A DNA stretch of 35,379 nucleotides from a virus: IMG/VR virus record IMGVR_UViG_3300043466_003692, positions 1 through 35,379 of that record; one strand, written 5' to 3'. Below the pieces are notes generated by a model. The model was not told the origin of the DNA and did not search any database. It worked only from the letters and a program-made list of their open reading frames with translations. The position numbers were made by a program, and so were the translations under genes. Within the stretch, counting starts at the first letter, position 1. Each line of letters opens with the position of its first letter. Positions 14,674-22,449 of the stretch are shown piece by piece.

Positions 14674-16120
14674 GTGGAACCACCTTTGTCCTCATTCTAT
14701 TGGCTGCAATATTGGCAAATGACTGCTCCATCTCTTTTCTTGAGCAATATGCATTTATTTCCAGTGTTGCTGCTTCTGGGTTTAAAACTCCTTGACCCTG
14801 AGCAACATGCCAAAAATGAGCACTTGAGAATAACTCGTACCCACCATCGTTAAATTTTGGAATATCAAAATGATGTGGGGTTCGTTCTTTCCATAATTCT
14901 AGGAGTTCTGCTAACGGCTCAGGTATTTCAGCAGACTGCTGAGATGCCCACATTTCTGAGTCGTTTCTGTCGGAGATGTAGTGGAGGGCAATCATTGACA
15001 GCCCGTTATCCATCAATGTCTTGAACCTCTTGTCGTACTGTTTAACCATTGCAGTTGATTGAGTGTTCAGGGTCGGTATGAGAGATGAAATCATTCTTGC
15101 TTGAATTATTGATGTTGAAATTGAGGTTGCTTCAAGTGGCTCAATAAACGAAGAAGCCAGACCAGTGCAGGCGACATTTTTAAATACCTGTGTCTTGTAG
15201 TATCCAGATTTCCATTTAATTATTCTTGGTTCAATATCTTCCCCATGAATTTCTTTTATTTCTTTAACCGCTTGTTCATCTGAGCAGAAATCAGAAGAGT
15301 AGATGTACCCATTCCCGCGACGGCTCTGTGTTGGTATCTCAAACATCCACCCACTTGGCATTGCCCTTGCTCTGGTGTATGGTCGTATTTCACCATCTTC
15401 TTGTCGTGGAGTTGGGAATACGGCTGACCTATCGCATGGCAGGTACTTCCTGTAACTGATGAATTCATCATCTGGAACAATTTTCCCCATCACTGCTCGT
15501 GAAAAGCCAGTTGCATCAATAATGAAATCTGTATTTGTAATCGTCCTGTTTTCATCAAGGTTTATTGATTCAACCCAGCCAGTTTCTGTGTTTTGAGAAA
15601 CGGAGACAATTTCCCCCTCAATAAACTGAACTCCCTTTCTTGTGGCAACATCAGTCAGATAATCATTTAGTTTGAATGTATCAAAATGGTATTGATTCGT
15701 GTGGTTATGAATTTCCTCAATAGTTCCATCAACCACCATGTTGTCGTGCAGGTGGTGAGAGGTTACATTCGTTAGCAGCATGGAGTTCTCAAGAGCATAC
15801 GAATAATTTCCGTAGTATCCATTTATGGATACTGGGTCAAGTGAAATACTGTGGAAATAGTAAGGGGTGTGCTTTGTCCAGTTTTCGTAGAAAATGCCGT
15901 ACTTGTGAGTTGCTTCGCACCTGCGAATCATTTCAAGTTTGTTCATTCCTGTTGTTTCACTGAATTGACGCCAGTGTTCCGTTGAACCCTCGCCAACACC
16001 GATGATGCCGATACTTTTAGATGAAACAACCACTACATCAAACCTCTGAAAGCAGTTTTTCAGATAAATTGCCGTTATCAGTCCTGCTGTTCCAGAACCA
16101 CAAACCACTATTTTCTTCAT
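14651..16120 (-). CDS. Flavin-dependent tryptophan-halogenase-like enzyme (489 aa)
   Basis: The open frame extends to 16291, but ATG 16120 begins the Rossmann strand directly: MKKIVVCGSGTAGLITAIYL, GxGxxG at residues 8-13. GVGEGSTEHW is the family's second conserved segment. Lys73 in THKYGIFYENW aligns with the catalytic Lys of PrnA/PyrH (K79/K75), and Glu330 in IEPLEATSIS with the catalytic Glu of the EPLEST segment. The fingerprint WxWxIP is WMFEIP here (258-263), second Trp replaced by Phe. Phage members exist; VirX1 of cyanophage Syn10 is a reported viral halogenase. It needs reduced FAD from a separate reductase, not seen in the window. It starts one base after the upstream oxygenase's stop and overlaps the DUF6065-like gene. 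Substrate is unknown: free Trp, a peptide, or another aromatic. Confidence 0.93.
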   Translation of the reverse strand: MKKIVVCGSGTAGLITAIYLKNCFQRFDVVVVSSKSIGIIGVGEGSTEHWRQFSETTGMNKLEMIRRCEATHKYGIFYENWTKHTPYYFHSISLDPVSINGYYGNYSYALENSMLLTNVTSHHLHDNMVVDGTIEEIHNHTNQYHFDTFKLNDYLTDVATRKGVQFIEGEIVSVSQNTETGWVESINLDENRTITNTDFIIDATGFSRAVMGKIVPDDEFISYRKYLPCDRSAVFPTPRQEDGEIRPYTRARAMPSGWMFEIPTQSRRGNGYIYSSDFCSDEQAVKEIKEIHGEDIEPRIIKWKSGYYKTQVFKNVACTGLASSFIEPLEATSISTSIIQARMISSLIPTLNTQSTAMVKQYDKRFKTLMDNGLSMIALHYISDRNDSEMWASQQSAEIPEPLAELLELWKERTPHHFDIPKFNDGGYELFSSAHFWHVAQGQGVLNPEAATLEINAYCSRKEMEQSFANIAANRMRTKVVPHASIFKK

Positions 16121-16121
16121 A

Positions 16122-16727
16122 TCAACTAAACCATGTAACCATTGAATATTTGATTTCTTCACTATTTTCACCAGTTGGTTTTGCATAGTGGTAGAACGGG
16201 AAGTTGGAAGGGAACGCAACAACACTTCCAGCCTTTGGCTTGATTTCAATTTCCTGAAATGGAAAAACAAGTTCTCCGCCATCTTCAACATCGTTCATAA
16301 ATGCAACAATGCTAAAGACTCTTCCGTTGTCCTCGGAATGGTCAACATGCCCCTTGTATTCGGCCCCACGACCATACTTCAGTAGGCCATAACCTTCGTT
16401 TCTTGTGACATGAATGTTGAATGCGTTCCTATAATGCCAAATACATTCTTCTAATTTTTTGTTTATTGAAGCCATTTCCTGTATTAAAGGCTTCATTCTT
16501 TCCACTTGACACTCTTCAAGGGGGACAAAAAGTTGATTCAGGCTCAAGTGCAAGTTTGACCTGTAATCGCTAATTCTTGTTTGGTTTGAATCACCAGTTG
16601 ACGCTTTAGTCCACTGCAAGTAACCCCAGTCCTGGCGAGCCTCTTCTTCAACCATAGGGATGAAGTTTGGGCTTCTGAATGCATTTTTATATTCAAGAAT
16701 AAATTGTTCGTGCGCGATTAGTTCCAT
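16122..16727 (-). CDS. Prolyl-4-hydroxylase-like Fe(II)/2OG oxygenase (201 aa)
   Basis: ATG 16727 follows TAGGATTTGCC; an in-frame TTG two codons earlier is disfavoured. The catalytic domain holds YGLLKYGRGAEYKGHVDHSE (His127, Asp129), FSIVAFMNDVEDGGELVFP (the GGELxFP turn typical of P4Hc), GSVVAFPSNFPFYHYAKP (His180) and EEIKYSMVTWF (Lys193). All catalytic positions are present. The first 100 residues are helical and unassigned. It is the first gene after the collagen-like, His-rich fibre, on the same transcript, and one base before the halogenase. Its position next to a protein rich in Gly-Asn-Pro triplets makes prolyl hydroxylation of that fibre a reasonable, untested idea. Confidence 0.92.
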   Translation of the reverse strand: MELIAHEQFILEYKNAFRSPNFIPMVEEEARQDWGYLQWTKASTGDSNQTRISDYRSNLHLSLNQLFVPLEECQVERMKPLIQEMASINKKLEECIWHYRNAFNIHVTRNEGYGLLKYGRGAEYKGHVDHSEDNGRVFSIVAFMNDVEDGGELVFPFQEIEIKPKAGSVVAFPSNFPFYHYAKPTGENSEEIKYSMVTWFS

Positions 16728-16739
16728 GGGCAAATCCTA
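16725..16739 (-). repeat. 15-base direct repeat at start codon (copy 2)
   Basis: Second copy of TAGGATTTGCCCATG, ending at the ATG of the first P4H-like oxygenase. The spacer between the fibre stop and this ATG is only 18 bases, and 12 of them are shared with the spacer before the 140-aa gene. Confidence 0.85.
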
Positions 16740-16745
16740 CATTAT

Positions 16746-18137
16746 TTAGTGGATGTCCTTGAGCAGCGTTGATGGATTGGTTGATTCCGTTATTGACTGA
16801 CTCAAAACAACAACTACTCCAACCTGACCAGTGTCTCCAGTTGCTCCTGCATTTCCAGCCGTTCCTGGGTTTGCGGTTCCAGCAGCACCACCAGGGTATG
16901 TCGCGTTATGCGTAGTCGGGTTCGTACCAGTGGTAGGCGTTCCTGGAGCCTGCGCGTGACCGTGATGTGCTGGGTTAGTACCAGTCGTATCAGGATTGGC
17001 ATGAGAAAACGGCGTTCCAATATGGTGAACTGGCGTAATGTGGAAATGGCTATTATGCGTGTAGTGACCAATCTGCGCTCTAGCCGCATTATGACCCTGT
17101 CCGTGAATTGCTGTTCCAGGTCTATGGTGTGCAGGGTCGTGTGCAGCACCTTGTTTTGGTGGTGTATTTCGCGCAGGACGGTGGTGGGCGCCAGCATGGG
17201 CACCCGCGTTATGACCAGTAACGGAGTGGAATGGGTTTCCTGGTGCATGGAACGGATACGGAGCAGCAATATTTCCCACTACCGCATGACCAGCAACAGG
17301 TGGGTTATGACCGCTCGTAGGAGGATTGATGTGTGAAAACGGGTTTCCTGGATTATGAACTCCGTGATGCACGGGAGGGTTGGCATGAGAAAATGGGTTT
17401 CCAGGGACTGCAGTTCCTGGAGATGTGGTTCCAGCATTTCCCGCAGTGCCTGGGTTTCCAGGATTACCTGGGTTTCCAGCGGCTCCAGTGGTTCCTTCTG
17501 AGACAAATGTTCCAGAACCAGTGACTACTTTTGCCAAGATAAGTACCATGCCTCCACCTTGACCACCAGCACCGCCAGTTCCTCCAGTGCCAGCCGTTCC
17601 AGCCGTTCCTGGGTTTCCAGCAGTTGAGCCTCCACCAGTTGCATCTCCACCTGGGTTTGCTGTTCCAGCAGAGCCTGGATTTCCAGCAGCGCCTGTAGCA
17701 CCAACAGCACCAGCAAAGATGCGCTCTAATTGTGCGCCGACAGTTCTTGAACCAGAAATAAGTTCGTCAAAGTTCGTAATTTGCGAAACAGTGATTGCTC
17801 CGCCAATTGCGTTGGCTGAGTTGTACGAGATGTTCCCATCATTTCTCGTAAGCACCGTTCCAGCAAGTACGGATGTCGTTTGCGAGGTTCCAATCGGCAT
17901 TCCGATTGTTCCGTTATTTGTCAGCGTTTCTTTTACAAATATTTTGAAACCATTAGTAAATAGAGTCGCCCCAGAGTTTACGGTGAGGTTTGTAAAATAA
18001 AAATCTCGTGTTAGGTGGGTAACTCCAGAAGAGTAGACAATGCTTCCGTCTTGACCAGCGCCGAAGAGTTTATTGAGTTTTGCCTGATAAGCATCGGTTG
18101 TCGGATTTAGCAATCCAGATAGTTTTTTGATAACCAT
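16746..18137 (-). CDS. Collagen-like, His/Pro-rich tail-tip adhesin (463 aa)
   Basis: Residues 1-145 are a beta-domain shared with the upstream 244-aa protein (FTNLTVNSGATLFTNGFKIF). Collagen-like Gly repeats follow (146-198, GAAGNPGSAGTANPGG; 218-240 with GNPGNPGNPGTAG). Residues 244-412 are rich in His, Pro, Asn and Gly (GNPFSHANPPVHHGVHNPG, GAHAGAHHRPARN). A last Gly-rich part (415-440) precedes a strand, VVVVLSQS, that also closes the shorter paralogue. The roughly 200-residue insert therefore sits in a loop of a conserved glycine-rich scaffold, as in gp38-type phage adhesins with variable Gly-rich loops. It is probably the receptor-binding tip. The His run could bind metal. It precedes a P4H-like enzyme. 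Confidence 0.85.
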   Translation of the reverse strand: MVIKKLSGLLNPTTDAYQAKLNKLFGAGQDGSIVYSSGVTHLTRDFYFTNLTVNSGATLFTNGFKIFVKETLTNNGTIGMPIGTSQTTSVLAGTVLTRNDGNISYNSANAIGGAITVSQITNFDELISGSRTVGAQLERIFAGAVGATGAAGNPGSAGTANPGGDATGGGSTAGNPGTAGTAGTGGTGGAGGQGGGMVLILAKVVTGSGTFVSEGTTGAAGNPGNPGNPGTAGNAGTTSPGTAVPGNPFSHANPPVHHGVHNPGNPFSHINPPTSGHNPPVAGHAVVGNIAAPYPFHAPGNPFHSVTGHNAGAHAGAHHRPARNTPPKQGAAHDPAHHRPGTAIHGQGHNAARAQIGHYTHNSHFHITPVHHIGTPFSHANPDTTGTNPAHHGHAQAPGTPTTGTNPTTHNATYPGGAAGTANPGTAGNAGATGDTGQVGVVVVLSQSITESTNPSTLLKDIH

Positions 18138-18139
18138 TT

Positions 18140-18874
18140 TTATCCAACCTGTAGGTAAATTGAGGTGCCATTTGACGCACCAGATGCTCCTGTTACATCT
18201 ATAGTTATACCAGGTTGCATCACATTTCCAGACGAGATGACGATAACAACACCACCGCCACCACCACTACTAGTGCCTGATGTGGTTGCCGAGATAAACG
18301 ATGTTGATACCGATGCTGCTATATATCGTGCGGCGAGGATTACCACACCGCCACCAGGACCGCCAGTTCCTCCTGCCCCACCACGGAGGAAGGTTGGAGT
18401 TGTGGATGATGCCGAAACAGCCCAACCCCTGACTGCCTGCATTGCGTAATAATAATAGTTAGTTCCACCAAGAACCGCTGCTGGGGCAGTGGCTGTCTGT
18501 GTTGCAGAACTACCGCCAAGGCTGTGTGTGACGCTCGTGTTGGTTGCTCCGCCCTGTGCTATTGAGCCAGCAGTAGAAAAACCAGCCGTATAACCAATGC
18601 GTGAACCAGAATGCATGGTCAAAGTATCTCTTACGAAAATCCTGTAGCCATTTGGGTTTAAAACTATGCTGCTATTGATGGTTAGGTTTGCATACTGCAT
18701 GTCAGATGTTAGAGATGTATTTGTTGAAATAGTTGCGTCACCATCAATCCCAGAACCGTAAATTGGGTCGGGGGTATTAAGAAGAGAAACCGACTTGGTA
18801 AAGATGTCAGAAAGCGACGAAGTGCCTTCGGCGGTTGAGACATTCGTTCTGTTCATCCGAACAAACGATGCCAT
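18140..18874 (-). CDS. Glycine-rich tail fibre/adhesin paralogue (244 aa)
   Basis: ATG 18874 has GAGGAG upstream and overlaps the preceding stop (TAATG). An N-terminal beta-domain (YANLTINSSIVLNPNGYRIF) is followed by a Gly-rich scaffold (GGAGGTGGPGGGVVILAARY, then SSGGGGGVVIVISSGNV). It is a paralogue of the 463-aa protein two bases downstream. The same strands occur in the same order, but a short Ser/Gly loop stands where the other has its His/Pro-rich insert. It is likely a structural partner or an older form of the adhesin. No enzymatic motif is present. Confidence 0.8.
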   Translation of the reverse strand: MASFVRMNRTNVSTAEGTSSLSDIFTKSVSLLNTPDPIYGSGIDGDATISTNTSLTSDMQYANLTINSSIVLNPNGYRIFVRDTLTMHSGSRIGYTAGFSTAGSIAQGGATNTSVTHSLGGSSATQTATAPAAVLGGTNYYYYAMQAVRGWAVSASSTTPTFLRGGAGGTGGPGGGVVILAARYIAASVSTSFISATTSGTSSGGGGGVVIVISSGNVMQPGITIDVTGASGASNGTSIYLQVG

Positions 18875-19236
18875 TACGACTCCTCAATACCGTTAATGAT
18901 TATATTGATGCTGGTGTTTGCACCAGCGCTACCAATAATCTGGTCACTGTTTGAAGCATTTGCCGTTCCACCGTTGTTATTTAAGACCAAGTTTGTTGAA
19001 ATCATAACTGTTTCGTTGGCAGCCAGTGAAAGTTGGTTGACAAAGTTGTGAACAGAGGTCTGCGAGACGCCTGCTGGCTTGCATGCAAGAGTAACTGTTG
19101 TCGCGCCAGCGGTGATATTGCAGAGCATAATTTGCTTGACAATTGTTGTGACACCAAGTGGGACAGTGTATAAAACAGTCGTGGTGGTGGTCGTAAGGGC
19201 AGATGGACCAGCAATTCGTTTTTGTAATAAACCCAT
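18874..19236 (-). CDS. Small beta-sandwich tail protein (120 aa)
   Basis: The strong ribosome site GGAGG and a TAATG overlap select ATG 19236. The product (MGLLQKRIAGPSALTTTTTT, VLYTVPLGVTTIVKQIMLCN) shares plan and motifs with the 102-aa protein at 22449: VLYTVP, a TT-x-V-x-x-I strand, and a final ISG/INGIE. Proteins of this type occur in tail-fibre blocks of actinophages and cyanophages, probably as small decorating or collar proteins of the fibre. There is no signal peptide and no enzymatic motif. Confidence 0.75.
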   Translation of the reverse strand: MGLLQKRIAGPSALTTTTTTVLYTVPLGVTTIVKQIMLCNITAGATTVTLACKPAGVSQTSVHNFVNQLSLAANETVMISTNLVLNNNGGTANASNSDQIIGSAGANTSINIIINGIEES

Positions 19237-19688
19237 TATAAAACCTCCATAAAAGAAAGAACTCGCATATCCCTGATGACTGGGCTTGAAACCCAATCTA
19301 CACCGTCGTAACTAAGGACTTCGCCACTTACGGCGCCAGCAACATCAATGTCAGTAAGGGAGGAAAGTTGCCCGATTGTTGATGACCATTCCATCTTTTC
19401 GTTTGCCGCAGTATTTACTTTAAGGAACTGACCATTTGTTCCGATTGGCAAAATCGCTGGAGTGTCATTTGATGTCGCAACAATCAAGTCTCCAGCGGCA
19501 TTCATGATGGTTGGCTTAATCGCAGCCGTTGCTGCTAGTTGTGAAGCAGAGATTGTCCCAGTACCGATAGTCGTTGGAGCATAGGAAACAAGCAGGTTCC
19601 ATGCTGTTCCGTCGTACTCCCAGACTCTTCCACCAGAAGAGTGCTGGTCGCCAGCGGTAGGCGAGTTTGGGAAATCAATTGCTGGCAT
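19236..19688 (-). CDS. Tail fibre protein (150 aa)
   Basis: The frame is open further upstream inside the 919-aa gene, but ATG 19688, two bases after that gene's stop, begins the typical lead MPAIDFPNSPTAGDQHSSGG then RVWEYDGTAWNLL. Residues 40-150 contain fibre-type repeats also seen in the larger fibres (GQFLKVNTAANEKMEW; DIDVAGAVSGEVLSYDG, compare with VLQWNGTNWVN in the 1456-aa fibre). It is a short fibre or an attachment segment for one of the neighbours. The stop overlaps the next start by TAATG. Confidence 0.8.
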   Translation of the reverse strand: MPAIDFPNSPTAGDQHSSGGRVWEYDGTAWNLLVSYAPTTIGTGTISASQLAATAAIKPTIMNAAGDLIVATSNDTPAILPIGTNGQFLKVNTAANEKMEWSSTIGQLSSLTDIDVAGAVSGEVLSYDGVDWVSSPVIRDMRVLSFMEVL

Positions 19689-19689
19689 A

Positions 19690-22449
19690 TTAAGCCTGAG
19701 CCTCTTTCCATGAGAGTCGTCCGAACACGGAAACAGAACTGGAACCAAGGTTGGTAACCATGATGTGGAGGGTGTCTGGACCATCTGGGTAGAAACCAGT
19801 CTGTGTCGTTGTTCCACCACCACCGAGAACCGAGTTACCAAGGTCTCGCACTTGACTGAGGTCAATGGAGTTTGCTCCAGTTCCAACGAAGAAACCACCA
19901 GTTACTTCACCACCTGAAATTGTCGTTGCTCCAGCAGTTGTATAGTCTGCAATTTGAGCAAGACTTGATGTCGGCGAGGCTACAGCGGCGAATGTTCTGT
20001 TCTGCGACGGCACGCCGTTAAGAACTGCAGTTACAAGCAAGTTTGCGTTTGATGTAGTTGTAGTTACATCCAATGCGTTAAGAATCAACTGCATTCTGTT
20101 GATAAGTTCTCGCTGACCGAAAACGCCAACCTGTCCGTTATCAACCGATGGAGCAACGCGAATACAAAATAGCGCGTTGGTTGAGCCACCAGTAATAACC
20201 GTAGCCGTTCTCTGACCATAGGTAAAGATGAGCGACTTATCGTCATCGTAACGACCATCCATGATTACCGAAGTACCCCAGTGAGAGATTGCTGGAGCAT
20301 ATGTAGGGAAGGCGTATTTCACCTGAATCGGGTTGGTTGCAGAATAAGTAAATGTTGTTCCAGATGTCAAACCCATCGGAGCGATGGTTGCAGTCGGGTT
20401 TGTTGAAGTCAAAGCCTGACTAAGCGTGAGTGATGTGCCTGAGTTGATGATTGAAATGTAGCAACCGTCTGGAACACCAGCAGAAATTACCCTCATTCCA
20501 ACTTGCATGTTGGTTGTTGATGTAACCGTCACATTGTTTGTGCCAGAGGCACCAGTGAGCGTTACCCCAGTTGCACCCGCCTTTGCTCGTACGCAACCAG
20601 TAAACGATGTTGCTGTGATTCCAGTGTAGTTAACAAATTCATAACCAGTTGATGCTCGTGCAAGCGTTAATGTTCCAGATGTTGGGAACCCAGCCGTGCT
20701 GGCAACATTTATGGTTGTATCTGCTGAACCGATTGTTGCTGTTGCGTATGTCGTGAAAGGCTCTGTAATCGTCTCGTATCGGCCTGGAAGGTTTCCAGAG
20801 CGCATGTACGCTTCGGCGTTCACATTGTTGTTTACCATTTTGTGGCAATAGAGAACCTCGCCATTTGTGGCACGCATTCCCCAACGGACAGTACCTGCTC
20901 CGTACCACGAGTAGTCAATGTAGAACATCTGCATTTTGCGCAAGTCAACATTGAAACCAGATTTTCCAGTTCCATCAAACTTGTCAATATTCCATTCGTT
21001 TTGAGGGATTCTCTCGTCATGGGTCATTGTCAATTGAGAGTTGATGATGCTTGCGCCGCGATACGCAGGGCTAATCGTCATTGAGGTATCGCTTGCGATA
21101 TCCGTTACGCGGTAAGAAACTCCGCGAATTACAATGTACTCTCCAACTGTCAATTGCTTGGAGAAGAATGTTGGGTAAGCAGAACTTGTCTGGGTTACTG
21201 TGCAACTACCTTCAGTTGCGCTGATTTTTCCAGCAATTTGGAAAGTTGATGACCTGCGAACCGCAAATAGCGTTGTTCCATCAAATTCAAAAAATACACC
21301 GTTTTGTGAGTCAAACATTCCGAGCCTGTTGACACATCCATACCAGTTTGAAACCGTGCAATAGTATGAGCCTGAAGCCACTGCTGCGCTAGGCGTAGTC
21401 AGCGGGGTGTAGGTGAATGTGTTGTAACCAGTAATGGTGTAGACCGAGAATGTTCCGTTGTAACCTGCTTCAGTTGCATCATAAATATCAATTTGCGAGC
21501 CTGGCAAAAGGTTGTGGCGTTCTTTGGTTTGCACCGTGACAATGCCAGTTCCAGAATCATACGAAAGGGCATCAAGTTGGAGTGACGGTTTTAGGACTGT
21601 TCCAGAACTAATCTGGATACCTTTACCTGATTGGTATCGGAAGTAGCGGCGTGTCTGGCGAATCGCCGACTGGTGATTTGATTGACTGTTACTGGAAAAA
21701 ATAACACCACCGTCAAACGGGCGGTGAAGAAACGAGCCTTGTGGTTGTGGATAAACCGCCGCGGAACTATAGCCAATCGTTCCAGTTGGAGTGGCGTTTG
21801 CGTAGTAGACAAAAGAAGTGTCAGAGACAATTGTTGAAACCGTGAACGAGCCGTTTGGTGCGTTTGTTGACGCAGTCAGACCACGGATACCAATTTCATT
21901 ACCAAGGGAAAGCCCGTGTGGAACTGTCGTCACAACAGTAACTGCTGTTCCAGAGTAAGTCACACTAGTAGGCGCTCCACCAATTTGTGCGCCAGTATAA
22001 ATGTTTCCAACATAAATGATTGTTTTGTTACTGTCAAAGATGTTTGTCAAACTTGAAGTGTTTACCGCATTTGATGTAAATGTAGACTGAGTGGAGCCGT
22101 TTGTTGTCTCAACAAGGAAGTTTCCGTTTGAGATTGGAAGAAAGCAGTCCTGCACAGAGATTGCGGTTCCTACTGCTGGGGCACCAGACGAGAAGGTCAT
22201 CGTCACGGTCTTTGAGCCTGTGCTCTGGGTCATTGCGGTCAGGGTGGTGATTGGAGACTGGGTGTTGAACACGAATGGTCGGTTGTCTGTTAAGGCAACA
22301 TTCTCCCACTTTGTAATCTGCGTACCGTATTCAAAGTCGGTGTCAATCAGTGCCTGACCAGTTGAAACCCTAAATTTTTGTACTGGGTCAGTGAGGTTTT
22401 CTGTTCCCTGAAAAGTGGAGTCTGTGAGTGGTAATTTATTGATACTCAT
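19690..22449 (-). CDS. Large virion structural protein, cyanophage-type (919 aa)
   Basis: The protein resembles a large structural protein of T4-like cyanophages (sometimes called VrlC-like): AIRQTRRYFRYQSGKGIQIS, DKFDGTGKSGFNVDLRKMQM, FYIDYSWYGAGTVRWGM. It is built of beta-domains. Two copies of a HGL..G..I.I.G....NG.F.V...FxY module (about residues 155-235 and 290-365) also occur in baseplate J. Gly/Thr-rich Ig-like parts lie at about 610-690. It is probably attached to the baseplate or fibre base. ATG 22449 overlaps the preceding stop (TAATG). No catalytic motif is visible. Confidence 0.85.
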   Translation of the reverse strand: MSINKLPLTDSTFQGTENLTDPVQKFRVSTGQALIDTDFEYGTQITKWENVALTDNRPFVFNTQSPITTLTAMTQSTGSKTVTMTFSSGAPAVGTAISVQDCFLPISNGNFLVETTNGSTQSTFTSNAVNTSSLTNIFDSNKTIIYVGNIYTGAQIGGAPTSVTYSGTAVTVVTTVPHGLSLGNEIGIRGLTASTNAPNGSFTVSTIVSDTSFVYYANATPTGTIGYSSAAVYPQPQGSFLHRPFDGGVIFSSNSQSNHQSAIRQTRRYFRYQSGKGIQISSGTVLKPSLQLDALSYDSGTGIVTVQTKERHNLLPGSQIDIYDATEAGYNGTFSVYTITGYNTFTYTPLTTPSAAVASGSYYCTVSNWYGCVNRLGMFDSQNGVFFEFDGTTLFAVRRSSTFQIAGKISATEGSCTVTQTSSAYPTFFSKQLTVGEYIVIRGVSYRVTDIASDTSMTISPAYRGASIINSQLTMTHDERIPQNEWNIDKFDGTGKSGFNVDLRKMQMFYIDYSWYGAGTVRWGMRATNGEVLYCHKMVNNNVNAEAYMRSGNLPGRYETITEPFTTYATATIGSADTTINVASTAGFPTSGTLTLARASTGYEFVNYTGITATSFTGCVRAKAGATGVTLTGASGTNNVTVTSTTNMQVGMRVISAGVPDGCYISIINSGTSLTLSQALTSTNPTATIAPMGLTSGTTFTYSATNPIQVKYAFPTYAPAISHWGTSVIMDGRYDDDKSLIFTYGQRTATVITGGSTNALFCIRVAPSVDNGQVGVFGQRELINRMQLILNALDVTTTTSNANLLVTAVLNGVPSQNRTFAAVASPTSSLAQIADYTTAGATTISGGEVTGGFFVGTGANSIDLSQVRDLGNSVLGGGGTTTQTGFYPDGPDTLHIMVTNLGSSSVSVFGRLSWKEAQA

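Noticed and set aside
16121-16291. Halogenase start at 16291 giving 546 aa
   Set aside because: The extra 57 residues overlap the catalytic end of the upstream oxygenase in another frame. The Rossmann motif begins exactly at ATG 16120.
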